A stretch of DNA of 41,894 nucleotides from Phycisphaerae bacterium (GCA_021108335.1 JAIORC010000255.1:1-41894), one strand, 5' to 3'; counted from the first letter of the stretch, positions 32,792 through 41,565 are shown. Numbers and translations are program-made. The notes: generated by a model from the letters alone, not told the origin.

Positions 32792-33423
32792 GCTACTTCC
32801 CTTTTCTCTCGGCTGGCGAGGTTTTCTTCTACTTTTTGCAGCAATTCCACCGCTTCAGGCTTGTCCGGTTCGCCGGCGAGCACCGTCAGCAGCGCCGCCT
32901 TGGCCTGAATGTCCATGCCCTCGCGGGCATAAAGCGTCGCCAGGCAGAACAGCACCGAGTTATCCTCGGGGTGCTGTTTGAGATAGGCCTCGAGGTAGTA
33001 AATAATCTTGGAAAACGTGCCCATCCGGCAGGCGGTCTGGAACAGGCCGAGTAAGGCTATGAGGTTATCGGAATTGATCTCCAGGCACTTGAGATACATC
33101 TCGAAAGCCTGGGGATATCGCCTATGCTCGTGGTGAATCATGCCCATTCCGTTGTAAGCCTCGGCACAATCCGGGGCGATGTCGGCGGCGATTTTGAACG
33201 CCCGGAGGGCTTTTTCGCCCTCGCCGGCCTGCAGGGCAATCACGCCCAGGCCTATATAAGGCCCGGGGTGGTCGGGTACCATTACCGCGGCTTGGTGATA
33301 ATACTGCTCGGCACGGACAAAATTCTCCATGGCGGCGTAGCAATCGCCTATCTCGAGCAGCCTCTCCAAGGCCTGGGCCATGCGTCGGGCGCGGTCTACT
33401 TCTTCCGGTTCGATCAGTCGCAC
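32788..33423 (-). CDS. Tetratricopeptide-repeat protein
   Basis: A 211-residue protein made of about five TPR units from residue 25 to 200: AMENFVRAEQYYHQAAVMVPDHPGPY, IGLGVIALQAGEGEKALRAFKIAADIAPDCAEAY, NGMGMIHHEHRRYPQAFEMYLKCLEINSDNLIA and two more, with the usual W/L/G-A-Y/F-A-P positions. No signal peptide, so a cytoplasmic protein-protein interaction role is likely. It is followed by the overlapping small helical protein gene. The partner is unknown. It is divergent from ilvB. Confidence 0.88.
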   Translation of the reverse strand: MRLIEPEEVDRARRMAQALERLLEIGDCYAAMENFVRAEQYYHQAAVMVPDHPGPYIGLGVIALQAGEGEKALRAFKIAADIAPDCAEAYNGMGMIHHEHRRYPQAFEMYLKCLEINSDNLIALLGLFQTACRMGTFSKIIYYLEAYLKQHPEDNSVLFCLATLYAREGMDIQAKAALLTVLAGEPDKPEAVELLQKVEENLASREKREVA

Positions 33424-33639
33424 TTATACTCTCCAGTTGGCGGCTTATTACAGTTACACTTGCGGCTGCGGGAAGAGTTGCAAATGCCGTGCCGCAGGCG
33501 CCGCCCATTCCCCGCCGCCGTAACTGCCTTTTGCTAAAGCTGTTACAAAGGCCGGGCCAGCCAGCGAGGCGGCGGCGGTCAGCCGATGGTTAATTTTTGG
33601 CGACAAATGTCTAAATAATGGCCGGCTGTCAGATTGTAT

Positions 33640-33691
33640 TTGACACAAATTTACTGGAATGTTGACAAGGTTGGCTCCGATGTTGTATAGT
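33640..33691 (+). promoter_or_regulatory. Probable ilvB promoter(s)
   Basis: TTGACA (33662-33667) is followed after 18 bp by TATAGT (33686-33691). A second TTGACA lies 22 bp upstream (33640-33645). Transcription from about 33698 would give a leader of about 135 nt before ilvB. Confidence 0.65.
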
Positions 33692-33723
33692 ACGACGATA
33701 CGCCGTAGGAGTTTACGGTGGGT

Positions 33724-33807
33724 TCCCTTGTGTCTATTCAAGGGAGACAAGTGAATATTGGTTACTGGCATTTTTCCCGGGCATATTGAAGATATGCAGC
33801 CGGGGAA
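33724..33807 (+). promoter_or_regulatory. Structured leader of ilvB
   Basis: Two hairpins can form: TCCCTTG (33724-33730) with CAAGGGA (33739-33745), and TTCCCGGGCATAT (33774-33786) with ATATGCAGCCGGGGAA (33792-33807), the latter with a bulge. The second has no T-run after it. They may be regulatory for branched-chain synthesis, but no known riboswitch or T-box motif was recognised. Confidence 0.35.
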
Positions 33808-33833
33808 CGGTTTCAGGCAGAAAGGATCCGGTA

Positions 33834-35555
33834 ATGACTCAAGAGCAACAGGGCGGTCAGTCCGCCGACACAAGCGGTTTCATTGGGCACACAGGGGCTA
33901 AGATTTTCCACCAGATGCTTCTCGAAGAAGGTGTCGATATCATCTTCGGGTATCCTGGCGGGTCGGTTCTTCCGATTTTCGACGAGCTTTACGACACGCC
34001 CATACAATTCATCTTGACCCGGCACGAGCAGGGGGCCTGTCACATGGCCGACGGCTACGCCCGCAGCACCGGCAAGACCGGTGTTGTACTGGCGACGAGC
34101 GGGCCGGGCGCGACGAACCTCGTTACGGGCCTGGCTACCGCGATGATGGATTCCATTCCGATGGTCGCCTTCACCGGTCAGGTCAAAAGCCACCTTATCG
34201 GCAACGACGCCTTCCAGGAAGCCGACACGACCGGCATAACGCGGCCGGTCTGCAAGCACAATTACCTGTGCAAGGACGTCAACGACCTGGGGCGGATAAT
34301 CAAGGAAGCGTTCCACATCGCCAGCTCCGGCAGACCCGGGCCTGTGCTGGTTGATATCCCCGTCGATATCACCGTGGCCAAGGCCGAGAAAGAACCCGAC
34401 TTCTCGATGAGTCTACCGGGATACAAACCTCGCGGCGGACGAGGCAACGAGCGACAGGTCAAGTTAGCCTGCGAGGCGATCAACAATGCCGAGCGGCCGG
34501 TCCTGTATGTCGGCGGCGGAGTGATTCTTTCCAATGGTTCGGAGGCGCTCCGCGCGATTGCCCAAAAAGGCAAACTGCCCACGACCACCACGCTGCTGGG
34601 ACTCGGCGCATTCGACGAGACCGACCCGCTGAGCCTGAAAATGCTCGGCATGCACGGCACAGCCTATGCGAACCACGCTGTCCAGCAAAGCGATTGCCTT
34701 GTTTCCGTCGGCGCACGTTTCGACGACCGCGTTACCGGCGACCTGACCAAATTCGCTCCGAAGGCGAAGATCATACATATAGATATCGACCCGGCGTCGA
34801 TTTCCAAGACGGTTTCGGTAGACATCCCGCTGGTCGGCGATGCCAAGTGCATTCTGGAGCAGATGCTGCCGTACATCGAGACGAAGGAACGGCCGCAGTG
34901 GCATGGACAGATTGACGAGTGGAAGAAGAAATATCCGCTGGCGTACAAAGCCGAGGGTAACATCAAGCCGCAGGAAGTTATCGACCAACTCGGCAAGATG
35001 ACCGATCACGACGCGATTATCGCCACGGGCGTCGGGCAGCACCAGATGTGGGCAGCCCAGTTCTACGGCTGGACCAAGCCGCGGCAGATTCAGACCTCCG
35101 GCGGGCTTGGCACGATGGGTTACGGCGTGCCGGCGGCGATTGGCGCGCAGTTCGGCAATCCAGACAAGCTGGTTGTGGACATTGACGGCGACGGAAGTTT
35201 TTCGATGACGATGGTCGAGATAATCACGGCTGTCCGGTATGACATGCCCACCAAGTTTATCGTTCTGGACAATGATTACCTGGGCATGGTGCGGCAGTGG
35301 CAGGAGATGTTCTACTCCAGGCGATACAGCGGCGTGGCTCATCCGTGTCCCGAATTCACGATGATCGCCAGGGGCTACGGTGCTCAGGCGGCCAAGATAA
35401 CCGACCGCAGCGAGCTTGCCGACGGCTTGAACGAGATGATCAATTCCGACGGCCCGTACGTTTTGCACGTTTGCGTCGAGCAGGAAGAGAACGTCTTCCC
35501 GATGGTCGCAGCCGGCAAAGCCCTGGACGATATGGTCATGGGCGAACTTATCTGA
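33834..35555 (+). CDS. ilvB: Acetolactate synthase large subunit
   Basis: A 573-residue ThDP enzyme that makes acetolactate from pyruvate (or acetohydroxybutyrate), the first common step of branched-chain amino acid synthesis. Features: GYPGGSVLPIFDEL, the catalytic Glu in LTRHEQGACHMADGYAR (about residue 66), ATSGPGATNLVTGLATA, the FAD/AHAS-type central domain, and the ThDP/Mg motif VVDIDGDGSFSMTMVE..FIVLDND (about 446-480), then MVRQWQEMFY typical of AHAS. ATG 33834 has AAAGGA eight bases upstream; an in-frame ATG at 33786 overlaps the leader hairpin. The small subunit follows 55 bp downstream. Confidence 0.96.
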   Translation: MTQEQQGGQSADTSGFIGHTGAKIFHQMLLEEGVDIIFGYPGGSVLPIFDELYDTPIQFILTRHEQGACHMADGYARSTGKTGVVLATSGPGATNLVTGLATAMMDSIPMVAFTGQVKSHLIGNDAFQEADTTGITRPVCKHNYLCKDVNDLGRIIKEAFHIASSGRPGPVLVDIPVDITVAKAEKEPDFSMSLPGYKPRGGRGNERQVKLACEAINNAERPVLYVGGGVILSNGSEALRAIAQKGKLPTTTTLLGLGAFDETDPLSLKMLGMHGTAYANHAVQQSDCLVSVGARFDDRVTGDLTKFAPKAKIIHIDIDPASISKTVSVDIPLVGDAKCILEQMLPYIETKERPQWHGQIDEWKKKYPLAYKAEGNIKPQEVIDQLGKMTDHDAIIATGVGQHQMWAAQFYGWTKPRQIQTSGGLGTMGYGVPAAIGAQFGNPDKLVVDIDGDGSFSMTMVEIITAVRYDMPTKFIVLDNDYLGMVRQWQEMFYSRRYSGVAHPCPEFTMIARGYGAQAAKITDRSELADGLNEMINSDGPYVLHVCVEQEENVFPMVAAGKALDDMVMGELI

Positions 35556-35610
35556 CTTATCTAAAACACTACCTGGCAGCCGTTTGAATACGGCTCCAAG
35601 GAGAATAATA

Positions 35611-36123
35611 ATGAAGCACGTTATAAGCGCAATTGTTGAAAATCAGCCGGGCGTTCTGGCCCATGTCGCCGGAATGTTTGCCGCCCGTGGATATAATATC
35701 GATTCCCTGGTCGTCGGGCGAACCGAAGACCCCGCCCTGTCCCGCATGACGATTGTCGTGATCGGCGACGAGCAGGTTCTCGAACAGGTCCGCAAGCAAC
35801 TGGAAAAAGTTATCAACGTCGTCCGCGTCCGGGACTTCATGGATGCCGATTACATTCAGCGAGACATGATGCTCATCCGCGTCCATGTTACGCCGGAGAA
35901 ACGACCCGAAGTGCTGGCTTTGGTCGAGATGTTCCGCGCCAAAGCAGTGGACATCTGCCGAAACAGCATGATGGTAGAAATAGCCGGCCCGGAAGACAAG
36001 ATCGAGGCATTCATCGACCTCGTCCGTCCATACGGCATCCACGAATTGGCCCGGACAGGCATTATCGCCATGCAGCGAGGCAAAAGCAAAACCGGCAGCG
36101 AGACGCAAAACGGCAAAGCCTGA
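35611..36123 (+). CDS. ilvN: Acetolactate synthase small (regulatory) subunit
   Basis: A 170-residue regulatory subunit (IlvN/IlvH). The N-terminal ACT domain is HVISAIVENQPGVLAHVAGMFAARGYNIDSLVVG (residues 2-35), followed by SRMTIVVIGDE, the VINVVRVRD strand and the C-terminal AHAS-type ACT-like domain (DICRNSMMVEIAGPEDKIEAFI). It stimulates the catalytic subunit and provides valine feedback inhibition. ATG 35611 has AAGGAG nine bases upstream and starts exactly at the ACT domain. It forms an operon with ilvB. No ilvC or ilvD follows in the window. Confidence 0.96.
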   Translation: MKHVISAIVENQPGVLAHVAGMFAARGYNIDSLVVGRTEDPALSRMTIVVIGDEQVLEQVRKQLEKVINVVRVRDFMDADYIQRDMMLIRVHVTPEKRPEVLALVEMFRAKAVDICRNSMMVEIAGPEDKIEAFIDLVRPYGIHELARTGIIAMQRGKSKTGSETQNGKA

Positions 36124-36179
36124 GCAGGTGCCAAGCGGAAATTTGCAGCACCAAGGCACCCGATAAATTTTCCCTCGAC

Positions 36180-36315
36180 CGGGTGGCATGGCGACACCGC
36201 AGGGGTCGCCATGATGGAGTCCGTAACAAACATGCTTCTGCAAGCAGAAGCATGGCACCCGAAAGATTGTTTAATTGCCGGGTGCCGTGGCGGGAGCGCA
36301 GCGACAGCCACGATC
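36180..36315. repeat. Intergenic palindromes after ilvN
   Basis: Module B copy 5 (36181-36215), ACATGCTTCTGCAAGCAGAA-GCATGGCACCC (36230-36260) and module A copy 5 (36278-36315) fill the convergent gap between ilvN and batE. Confidence 0.85.
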
Positions 36316-36322
36316 TCGCGAT

Positions 36323-37192
36323 CTACTGCCAGAGCTTCTCGCGTGGCGGGATGACTGCCGCTTCGTCGTCGTCGATCCAGCCGGTTCTGCCGTCATTGAA
36401 TTGAACGCACAGCCATCGGCCTCGCCGTTCCAGCAGGTTGAATTCGGTGCCGTCGGAGATTTTCGCGACGAATTTCGGCGCGAATCCCTCGCCGTTGCCC
36501 TTGCGGACGACTACGTTGTCGGTGATTACCACGCCCTGCCAGTGATTCCATCGTGCCGACAGTTCCCAGGCGACCGAAGCGCCGGCAAGCACTACCACTA
36601 TCGCCGCCGGAACAATGACGTATCGCCATTTGAATCGTCGGATCAGCACCGCCGCGCCCCAGGCTGTCCAGAAAACGCCCCACGCGCCCATGCCGATCCA
36701 GAACCGCACCGCCAGCGAAAGGCTGCGATTCCAGCGGGCGAGGGTGTCGCCCAAACTTACCGCGGGTTTGGCGGGTGCTTCGGCGTCTCGCAGGCTGCGC
36801 GCGTAACGCAGATTCGCCACGACGCAGCCGTCGTCGCCGAGCATCTGCCGTGCCCAGAGATAGCCCGTGATGGCTTTGCCGGTTTGCCCGCTCTGCAGGC
36901 AGGCGTTGGCGAGGTTGTATTCGAGTTTGCCGTTTCGCAGCCCGCCCTCGGCCAGCAGTCGATATTTTTCCGCTGCCGTGGCGAACAGCTTTTTCGCCGC
37001 CTGCGGGTCGGCAGGCAAAACAGACGAGCCTTCGTCGAAGGCGGTCTGCGCCTCGGAAAGAATTTTCGCCTGCTGGACCGTGGACAGGTCTATTGCGCCG
37101 GTCGGACGTTGCGCTGCCGTCGCCGGCAACACAAACGCAACCAGCACGAGAATCGCGATCAGGCTATTATGAAAAATTCGTTGCGGGTTCAT
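36323..37192 (-). CDS. batE: BatE-like protein: TPR, membrane helices and SH3 domain
   Basis: A 289-residue envelope protein. A signal peptide (about 1-27) is followed by a TPR-type helical region (about 65-125, KLEYNLANACLQSGQTGKAITGYLWARQM). Two membrane helices come next (about 163-182 and 191-210), then a C-terminal bacterial SH3 domain (VVITDNVVVRKGNGEGFAPKF, then RRGRWLCVQFNDGRTGWID). This is the layout of BatE in the Bacteroides aerotolerance (bat) operon. The gene overlaps the upstream batD gene by 26 bp and has AAGGA before ATG 37192. Function of Bat proteins is unsettled: oxygen tolerance or envelope stress have been proposed. Confidence 0.85.
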   Translation of the reverse strand: MNPQRIFHNSLIAILVLVAFVLPATAAQRPTGAIDLSTVQQAKILSEAQTAFDEGSSVLPADPQAAKKLFATAAEKYRLLAEGGLRNGKLEYNLANACLQSGQTGKAITGYLWARQMLGDDGCVVANLRYARSLRDAEAPAKPAVSLGDTLARWNRSLSLAVRFWIGMGAWGVFWTAWGAAVLIRRFKWRYVIVPAAIVVVLAGASVAWELSARWNHWQGVVITDNVVVRKGNGEGFAPKFVAKISDGTEFNLLERRGRWLCVQFNDGRTGWIDDDEAAVIPPREKLWQ

Positions 37193-39047
37193 TTTTCAGT
37201 CCTTCTTTTTCCAGGCGCTCCAGGCAGCGGCGGGTTTGGGCAGCCAGTTCGGCAGCGGCGTTGTGATTGCCGCCGGCGAAGCGGAGGTGTTCGCACTTGC
37301 CCAGCAAGTCGTCGGCGTGGGCGATTGCGTCTTCCGAAGCGCCATGGCTTCGCAGCGCCTCCACGGCGTCGCCGCGAGTCATGCCGGCGGCGGGTTTGTC
37401 CAACCGATCGGCGATGTACTGGATAGCCGTCGCGGCGACGGTGTCGGCGTCCTCTGCTTGGGCCAATTGCCGGAGCGCGTTTTTGTGTGCCCCTCGCCTG
37501 CGGGAGTAACCGCCGTCGTTGCGGATTCCGTGCAATTTCTTCCCGATAAGCAAGCCGGCAAACAGTAGCGGCGGCACGCCAATCGCCAGCCACAGCCCCG
37601 GCCTTACGAGCATGTTCGACCCGCCGGCGAGCACGTCGGCGGTGCTGTAGTTAGCCTCGATACCGTTAAATTGCGGTTTTTTTGATTCATCGGATTCACC
37701 GGGCTTGCCGTCATCGGGCTTTGCGGCGCTGACGATTTTCGACATCGCCATGGCGTCAGCCGGCTTTACCGTCAGCGGAATCGGCTTGGTGCTAGCCGTC
37801 GCGAATCGCTGGGTTTGCGGGTCGAAGTACACCAGCGGTATCGGCGGGATTGCCTTGACGCCTTCGTGTTTTGCCCGCAGGCTGACGCTGAAGAATTTCC
37901 GGTCGCCCTGGACGATGCCGGGCAATTTTTCGCTCGGCACCTTGAAATCTTTCGTCAACTCCGGCAGCTCGGAGAGCTTCGGTGCCGACAGCGTATCCAT
38001 TCGCCCGGTTCCCCGGATTACCAGCTTAAGGGTTATCGGGTCGCCGACGTACACCTCGCGCGGCAGGGCTGATGCGGTAATCTCGAATTGCCCGACCGCC
38101 CCGTGATACCCTCCGGGGCGGTTGGTGGTGGGCACAGCCTTGACTTCAATCGGCTCGACCGTCGCGGTTTTCACCAGCGGTCGCGTGCCGGAAATCGTCA
38201 GCTCGCCCATCGAGAAAATTCCCTCCGATCGCGCCAGCCCTGTGGGATACATCATCCGCACGAAGATGTCCCCCACCCTCAGTCCTCCAGCTTGCTTCGG
38301 CCAAACCGTATGGCCGATTTCATACAGGTAATAACTCCGCTCGACGCCGGTGGAATCTTTCCGCAGCACCTCCCGGCCTTGTGGCCGCCGGCGGTTGCGG
38401 GCCATCTCCTCGAAGGCCCCGGCAAACCAGCCCCAGTCGCTGCGTTGAGATATGAGATTCCACATGTCGCCGGCAGAGAGTTTGATTTTATATTCGCGGT
38501 TGAAGTACGGCTTGACCCAGATTCGCAGGTTGAGCTTCAGCGGCTGGCCGATGTAGACGGACTTCCGCTCGCCGGCGATTTCGACGAACAGCAAGTCGCC
38601 GGTTTCGGATTTTGTCGCTACGAAGACAGCCGCGGCGGTAGCGAATTTTTTGCCGTCGGCTTGTACCGCGATGGCTGGTATGACGAATCGTCCTGGGCGC
38701 GTCGGCGTCAACTCGAAAGAGTATGTTACAGATTCCCGCCGGGTGGTTTTGCCGTTGATGGTCATTACCTGTGAGCTGCGGCTGGGTGTATCGGCGGCGT
38801 GAATCCGCAGGCCGGGGATATTCGGCAGTTGCGGCTTTTCATGGGTCGAAGCATTATCGATGGAGATTTGGACGTAGACGGGCGATCCGACGAAAGCCTC
38901 CCGGCTGGACAGCCGCAAGTTGACCTCCGCAGCGGTAGCCAGGGACGCCGAGAGAATCACAGCCGCGACGACGGCGGAGATTCGCCGCCGAAATTCTCTG
39001 CCCACGAAGCATCGTGGCTGTCGCTTCGCTCCCGCCACGGCACCCAT
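37167..39047 (-). CDS. batD: BatD-like oxygen-tolerance protein
   Basis: A 626-residue membrane-anchored protein. After a basic N-terminus comes a signal peptide (ISAVVAAVILSASLATAAEV), then several immunoglobulin-like BatD domains (NLRLSSREAFVGSPVYVQIS, SVTYSFELTPTRPGRFVIPA, GQPLKLNLRIW). One membrane helix lies at about residue 482-505 (LWLAIGVPPLLFAGLLIG), followed by a cytoplasmic helical domain. The start is uncertain. ATG 39047 has AGAGG eight bases upstream and is used here, but its first 14 codons are module A repeat DNA; GTG 39005 or an ATG at 39104 are alternatives. It is followed by batE and lies downstream of the BatB/TPR pair, separated by repeats. Confidence 0.85.
   Translation of the reverse strand: MGAVAGAKRQPRCFVGREFRRRISAVVAAVILSASLATAAEVNLRLSSREAFVGSPVYVQISIDNASTHEKPQLPNIPGLRIHAADTPSRSSQVMTINGKTTRRESVTYSFELTPTRPGRFVIPAIAVQADGKKFATAAAVFVATKSETGDLLFVEIAGERKSVYIGQPLKLNLRIWVKPYFNREYKIKLSAGDMWNLISQRSDWGWFAGAFEEMARNRRRPQGREVLRKDSTGVERSYYLYEIGHTVWPKQAGGLRVGDIFVRMMYPTGLARSEGIFSMGELTISGTRPLVKTATVEPIEVKAVPTTNRPGGYHGAVGQFEITASALPREVYVGDPITLKLVIRGTGRMDTLSAPKLSELPELTKDFKVPSEKLPGIVQGDRKFFSVSLRAKHEGVKAIPPIPLVYFDPQTQRFATASTKPIPLTVKPADAMAMSKIVSAAKPDDGKPGESDESKKPQFNGIEANYSTADVLAGGSNMLVRPGLWLAIGVPPLLFAGLLIGKKLHGIRNDGGYSRRRGAHKNALRQLAQAEDADTVAATAIQYIADRLDKPAAGMTRGDAVEALRSHGASEDAIAHADDLLGKCEHLRFAGGNHNAAAELAAQTRRCLERLEKEGLKNEPATNFS
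39010..39047 (-). repeat. Module A copy 6 inside the 5' end of batD
   Basis: ATCGTGGCTGTCGCTTCGCT-CCCGCCACGGCACCCAT is module A in minus orientation. In the chosen batD frame it encodes MGAVAGAKRQPR, so a dispersed repeat supplies either the 5' untranslated region or the first codons. Confidence 0.85.
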
Positions 39048-39185
39048 TAAGGGAACCTCTAAAAGATTATTGCCCACGAAGTTGTTTGTCGCGTTCATCT
39101 TCATTATTTCTGTCCGTCTCGTGATATGCACAGGTTACAAACCTGTGCCACCAGTCCTGCAGCCTACTGTCTCCAGCCTGCTTGT

Positions 39186-39410
39186 TATATGCGCCACCTG
39201 TTGCCGACTGGTTCGTTTAGTGTAGGGTGGGTGCTCCCGCCCACGCGTGCTGTGTAAGGGTGCGTCTTCCACTCACACGTGCGGCGAACCAGCTTTCGGC
39301 AGAGCCACCCACCCTACTGCCCGTGGCCTCTCATCGGCCTGCTTTGTATATACGCCGCTTGTTGCCGATTGGTTCGTTTTGTAGGGTGGGTGCTTGCACC
39401 CACGCGGCGC
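39186..39410 (+). repeat. Direct repeat with module T hairpins between the TPR and batD genes
   Basis: Bases 39186-39249 and 39344-39410 are about 80 percent alike: TTATATGCGCC / GTATATACGCC, TTGCCGACTGGTTCGTT / TTGCCGATTGGTTCGTT, then module T GTAGGGTGGGTGC..GCACCCACGCG. An ACAGGTTACAAACCTGTGCC palindrome lies at 39130-39149. The gap 39048-39424 contains no supported gene. Confidence 0.8.
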
Positions 39411-39424
39411 TCCCACCGATTCGT

Positions 39425-40519
39425 TTACCAGTCTTTGTCTACGGGCGCTGCCGTTCTTTGTTGTGCGTGGTATTTTTCAATACGCCGCCGGAGGTTCCTG
39501 TCCCGGACGGCCTGCAGCAGCTTGGCTGCCTCTTCGGGGCTCATCTTGTCCATCTTGACGGGCTTGGCCTTGGCTGCCGAGCCGCCGGGCTTTGCTTTGC
39601 TGTCGCCAGGCTTCCCGCTGGCGGGTTGATTCTGCTTTTTCTGCTGCAGCTGGCCCTGCTGCTTTTGCTGCTTGTCCTGTTGCTGCTTATCTTGTTGCTT
39701 CTGTTTCTCCTGCTGTTGCTGCTTGTCTTGCTGATTCTGTTTATCTTGCCGATCCTGCTTTTTCTGCTGTGCTTTTTGTTGTTGCTTCTGTTTCTGTTGT
39801 TTGTTTTTCTCGTTCTTCTTCTGGTTTTTCTGTTGTTGCTGGTCTTGTTTCTTTTGTTGTTTGTTTTCCTGGTTTTGTTTTTGTTTATCCTGTTTTTTCT
39901 GGTCCTGCTTGTTTTGCTTTTTTTGATCTTGTTTCTGTTTTTGTTTGTCCTGCTGTTTTTTGTTCTGTTGTTTCTTGTTTTGCTGTTTGTTTTTCTGCTG
40001 CTGTTTTTTATTTTGTTTCGGTTTCTGTTGCAGTTGTTTGATGAGCATCTGGGCCAGTTCGATATTTGCCCGGGCGTCGGCATCGTTTGGGTTTGCCTGT
40101 AGCGATTCTCGGTAGTGGGAGATAGCGGTTTGCAATTGTTTGACAGCCGCCTTTTTATCCTTCTTTTTCAGCAGTTGCAACCCCTCGGCGTAGGCGCAGT
40201 TGCCCAGGTTGAAGCGGGCCTTTGCTTCGAGTGTTTTGTCGTGGGTTTTCAGCGATTGCCCCAGCAGCTCAGCCGCCTGGTCGTAATTGCCTTTTCGGTA
40301 CAGCGCGACGGCCTGGTTGTAAACCAGTTCCGCCCGGCCGGGCTGTTGCTCAGCAAGTTGCTTGTAGACGGCCAGGGCGTTGTCCACTTTGCCGGCAGTC
40401 AAAGCCTCGTTGGCTTGCCGCACGAGCTTGTCCGGCGCGGGCGTATCTGCCTGCCCAAGTGTCGGCAGCAGCAGAATCGCGATGGCAATAAAGACGAATT
40501 GTGCCCAGCGGTTACTCAT
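39425..40519 (-). CDS. BatC-like secreted TPR protein with long Lys/Gln tract
   Basis: A 364-residue protein. A signal peptide (about 1-24, ending TLGQA) is followed by TPR units at about 30-150 (LVRQANEALTAGKVDNALAVY, LVYNQAVALYRKGNYDQAAEL, ARFNLGNCAYAEGLQLLKKK). Residues about 160-300 are almost only Lys, Gln, Asn and Asp (KQNKKQQQKNKQQ type), a probable disordered or coiled segment. A short conserved end (MSPEEAAKLLQAVRDRNLRR) follows. This is the BatC position and architecture. ATG 40519 overlaps the BatB stop by 4 bp (ATGA). The longer in-frame extension is antisense-free shadow of batB and is not used. Confidence 0.87.
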   Translation of the reverse strand: MSNRWAQFVFIAIAILLLPTLGQADTPAPDKLVRQANEALTAGKVDNALAVYKQLAEQQPGRAELVYNQAVALYRKGNYDQAAELLGQSLKTHDKTLEAKARFNLGNCAYAEGLQLLKKKDKKAAVKQLQTAISHYRESLQANPNDADARANIELAQMLIKQLQQKPKQNKKQQQKNKQQNKKQQNKKQQDKQKQKQDQKKQNKQDQKKQDKQKQNQENKQQKKQDQQQQKNQKKNEKNKQQKQKQQQKAQQKKQDRQDKQNQQDKQQQQEKQKQQDKQQQDKQQKQQGQLQQKKQNQPASGKPGDSKAKPGGSAAKAKPVKMDKMSPEEAAKLLQAVRDRNLRRRIEKYHAQQRTAAPVDKDW

Positions 40520-41553
40520 GCGTTCACCAGTTCCTTTCCGCCTCGATTTTTCCATTGGCTCGCCAGCAGTGTTTCGATCAGCAGCAGCCCCAACGCCAGC
40601 CCCACCAGCCATTGGTAGCGGGGGATGTAGCGGTTGACGCGGGCCTGTCGAAATTCCCGCTGGGCGATGGCTGCGATGTGTCGGCGGTAGACCTCGGCCA
40701 TGTCTACCTGGCGTGTGCCGGCGGGAATGTATGCTCCGCCGCCGGCCAATGCGGTTTTCTCCAGCATTTTGCCGTCCAGTTTCGTCCAGACTTCCTGCCC
40801 GTTCTGCTTGAGGTAGAACGTACCCTCGCCCGTCCGCCGCACGGGAATTCGCGAGCCGTGGGACATGTCGCCCAGGCCGACGGTATACACGCGAATGCCC
40901 TTTTGCCTCAGCGCCCGCCGGGCCGCCTCGACGGGGTAACTTTCGTGATCCTCGCCATCGGTGATGACGACGATGGCTTTGTGGTCGGCGGTCTTGTCCA
41001 CGAAGCAGCCGGCTGCGGTGCGAATCGCGTCGCCGATCAGCGAGCCGCCCCGCCCGACGGATTGCGTGTCGATTTCCTCCAACGCCATTTTCACGTCGCT
41101 GTAGTTGCTGGTCAGCGGCACTTTCTGCTTTGTCTTGCCGGCGAAGACGACCAGCCCCACGCGGTCGCCGCCCATTTCGTCCATCATGTCGCAAATGTAC
41201 TGCTTGGCCCGGCTCAGCCGGTTCGGCGATACGTCCCCAGCGAGCATGGATCGCGACACGTCCAACGCGAAGATCACGTCCACGCCCTTCTGGGGAATTT
41301 CAGCCCACTTTTTGCCCCATCGCGGATCGGTCATCGCCCCAGCCATCAATAGCATCGCCAGCACAAACAGCCCCGCCCGCGTCCACCGCCGCCACGACGA
41401 AACTCGCGGCAGCAGGTGCGGCTGGAGCTTCGTACCGGCGAACCGATCAATGGCGCGGCGGCGCAGGAATATGCCCGCGATAACGAGTACCGCAACGGCT
41501 GTGACAATCCACAAGAGGTTCCAGTATTCAGGATGATTAAATATCATTTCCAT
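40516..41553 (-). CDS. batB: BatB-like von Willebrand factor A membrane protein
   Basis: A 345-residue protein with two N-terminal membrane helices (about 10-29 and 59-75), a VWA domain (about 88-290) and a C-terminal helix (about 315-333). The metal-ion-dependent adhesion site is intact: VIFALDVSRSMLAGD, then a Thr/Ser region (PLTSNYSD) and VVITDGEDHES. BatA/BatB proteins of the aerotolerance operon have this layout; normally a MoxR-type ATPase and DUF58 protein are encoded upstream, beyond the right edge here. AAGG lies nine bases before ATG 41553. It is coupled to the TPR gene by a 4-bp overlap. Confidence 0.9.
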   Translation of the reverse strand: MEMIFNHPEYWNLLWIVTAVAVLVIAGIFLRRRAIDRFAGTKLQPHLLPRVSSWRRWTRAGLFVLAMLLMAGAMTDPRWGKKWAEIPQKGVDVIFALDVSRSMLAGDVSPNRLSRAKQYICDMMDEMGGDRVGLVVFAGKTKQKVPLTSNYSDVKMALEEIDTQSVGRGGSLIGDAIRTAAGCFVDKTADHKAIVVITDGEDHESYPVEAARRALRQKGIRVYTVGLGDMSHGSRIPVRRTGEGTFYLKQNGQEVWTKLDGKMLEKTALAGGGAYIPAGTRQVDMAEVYRRHIAAIAQREFRQARVNRYIPRYQWLVGLALGLLLIETLLASQWKNRGGKELVNA

Positions 41554-41565
41554 AGTTAAAAACCT

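Noticed and set aside
33680-33754. 24-residue leader peptide before ilvB
   Set aside because: Its ATG overlaps the spacer of the proposed promoter, so it would not be transcribed from it. It has no run of Leu/Val/Ile codons.
39227-40102. Plus-strand frame with a very hydrophobic Leu/Val/Phe region, looking like a membrane protein
   Set aside because: It is the complement of AAG/CAG codons in the Lys/Gln tract of the minus-strand TPR gene.
40516-41194. N-terminal extension of the TPR gene through batB
   Set aside because: The frame is open but lies in another frame of batB. The signal peptide and ATGA coupling at 40519 fix the start.
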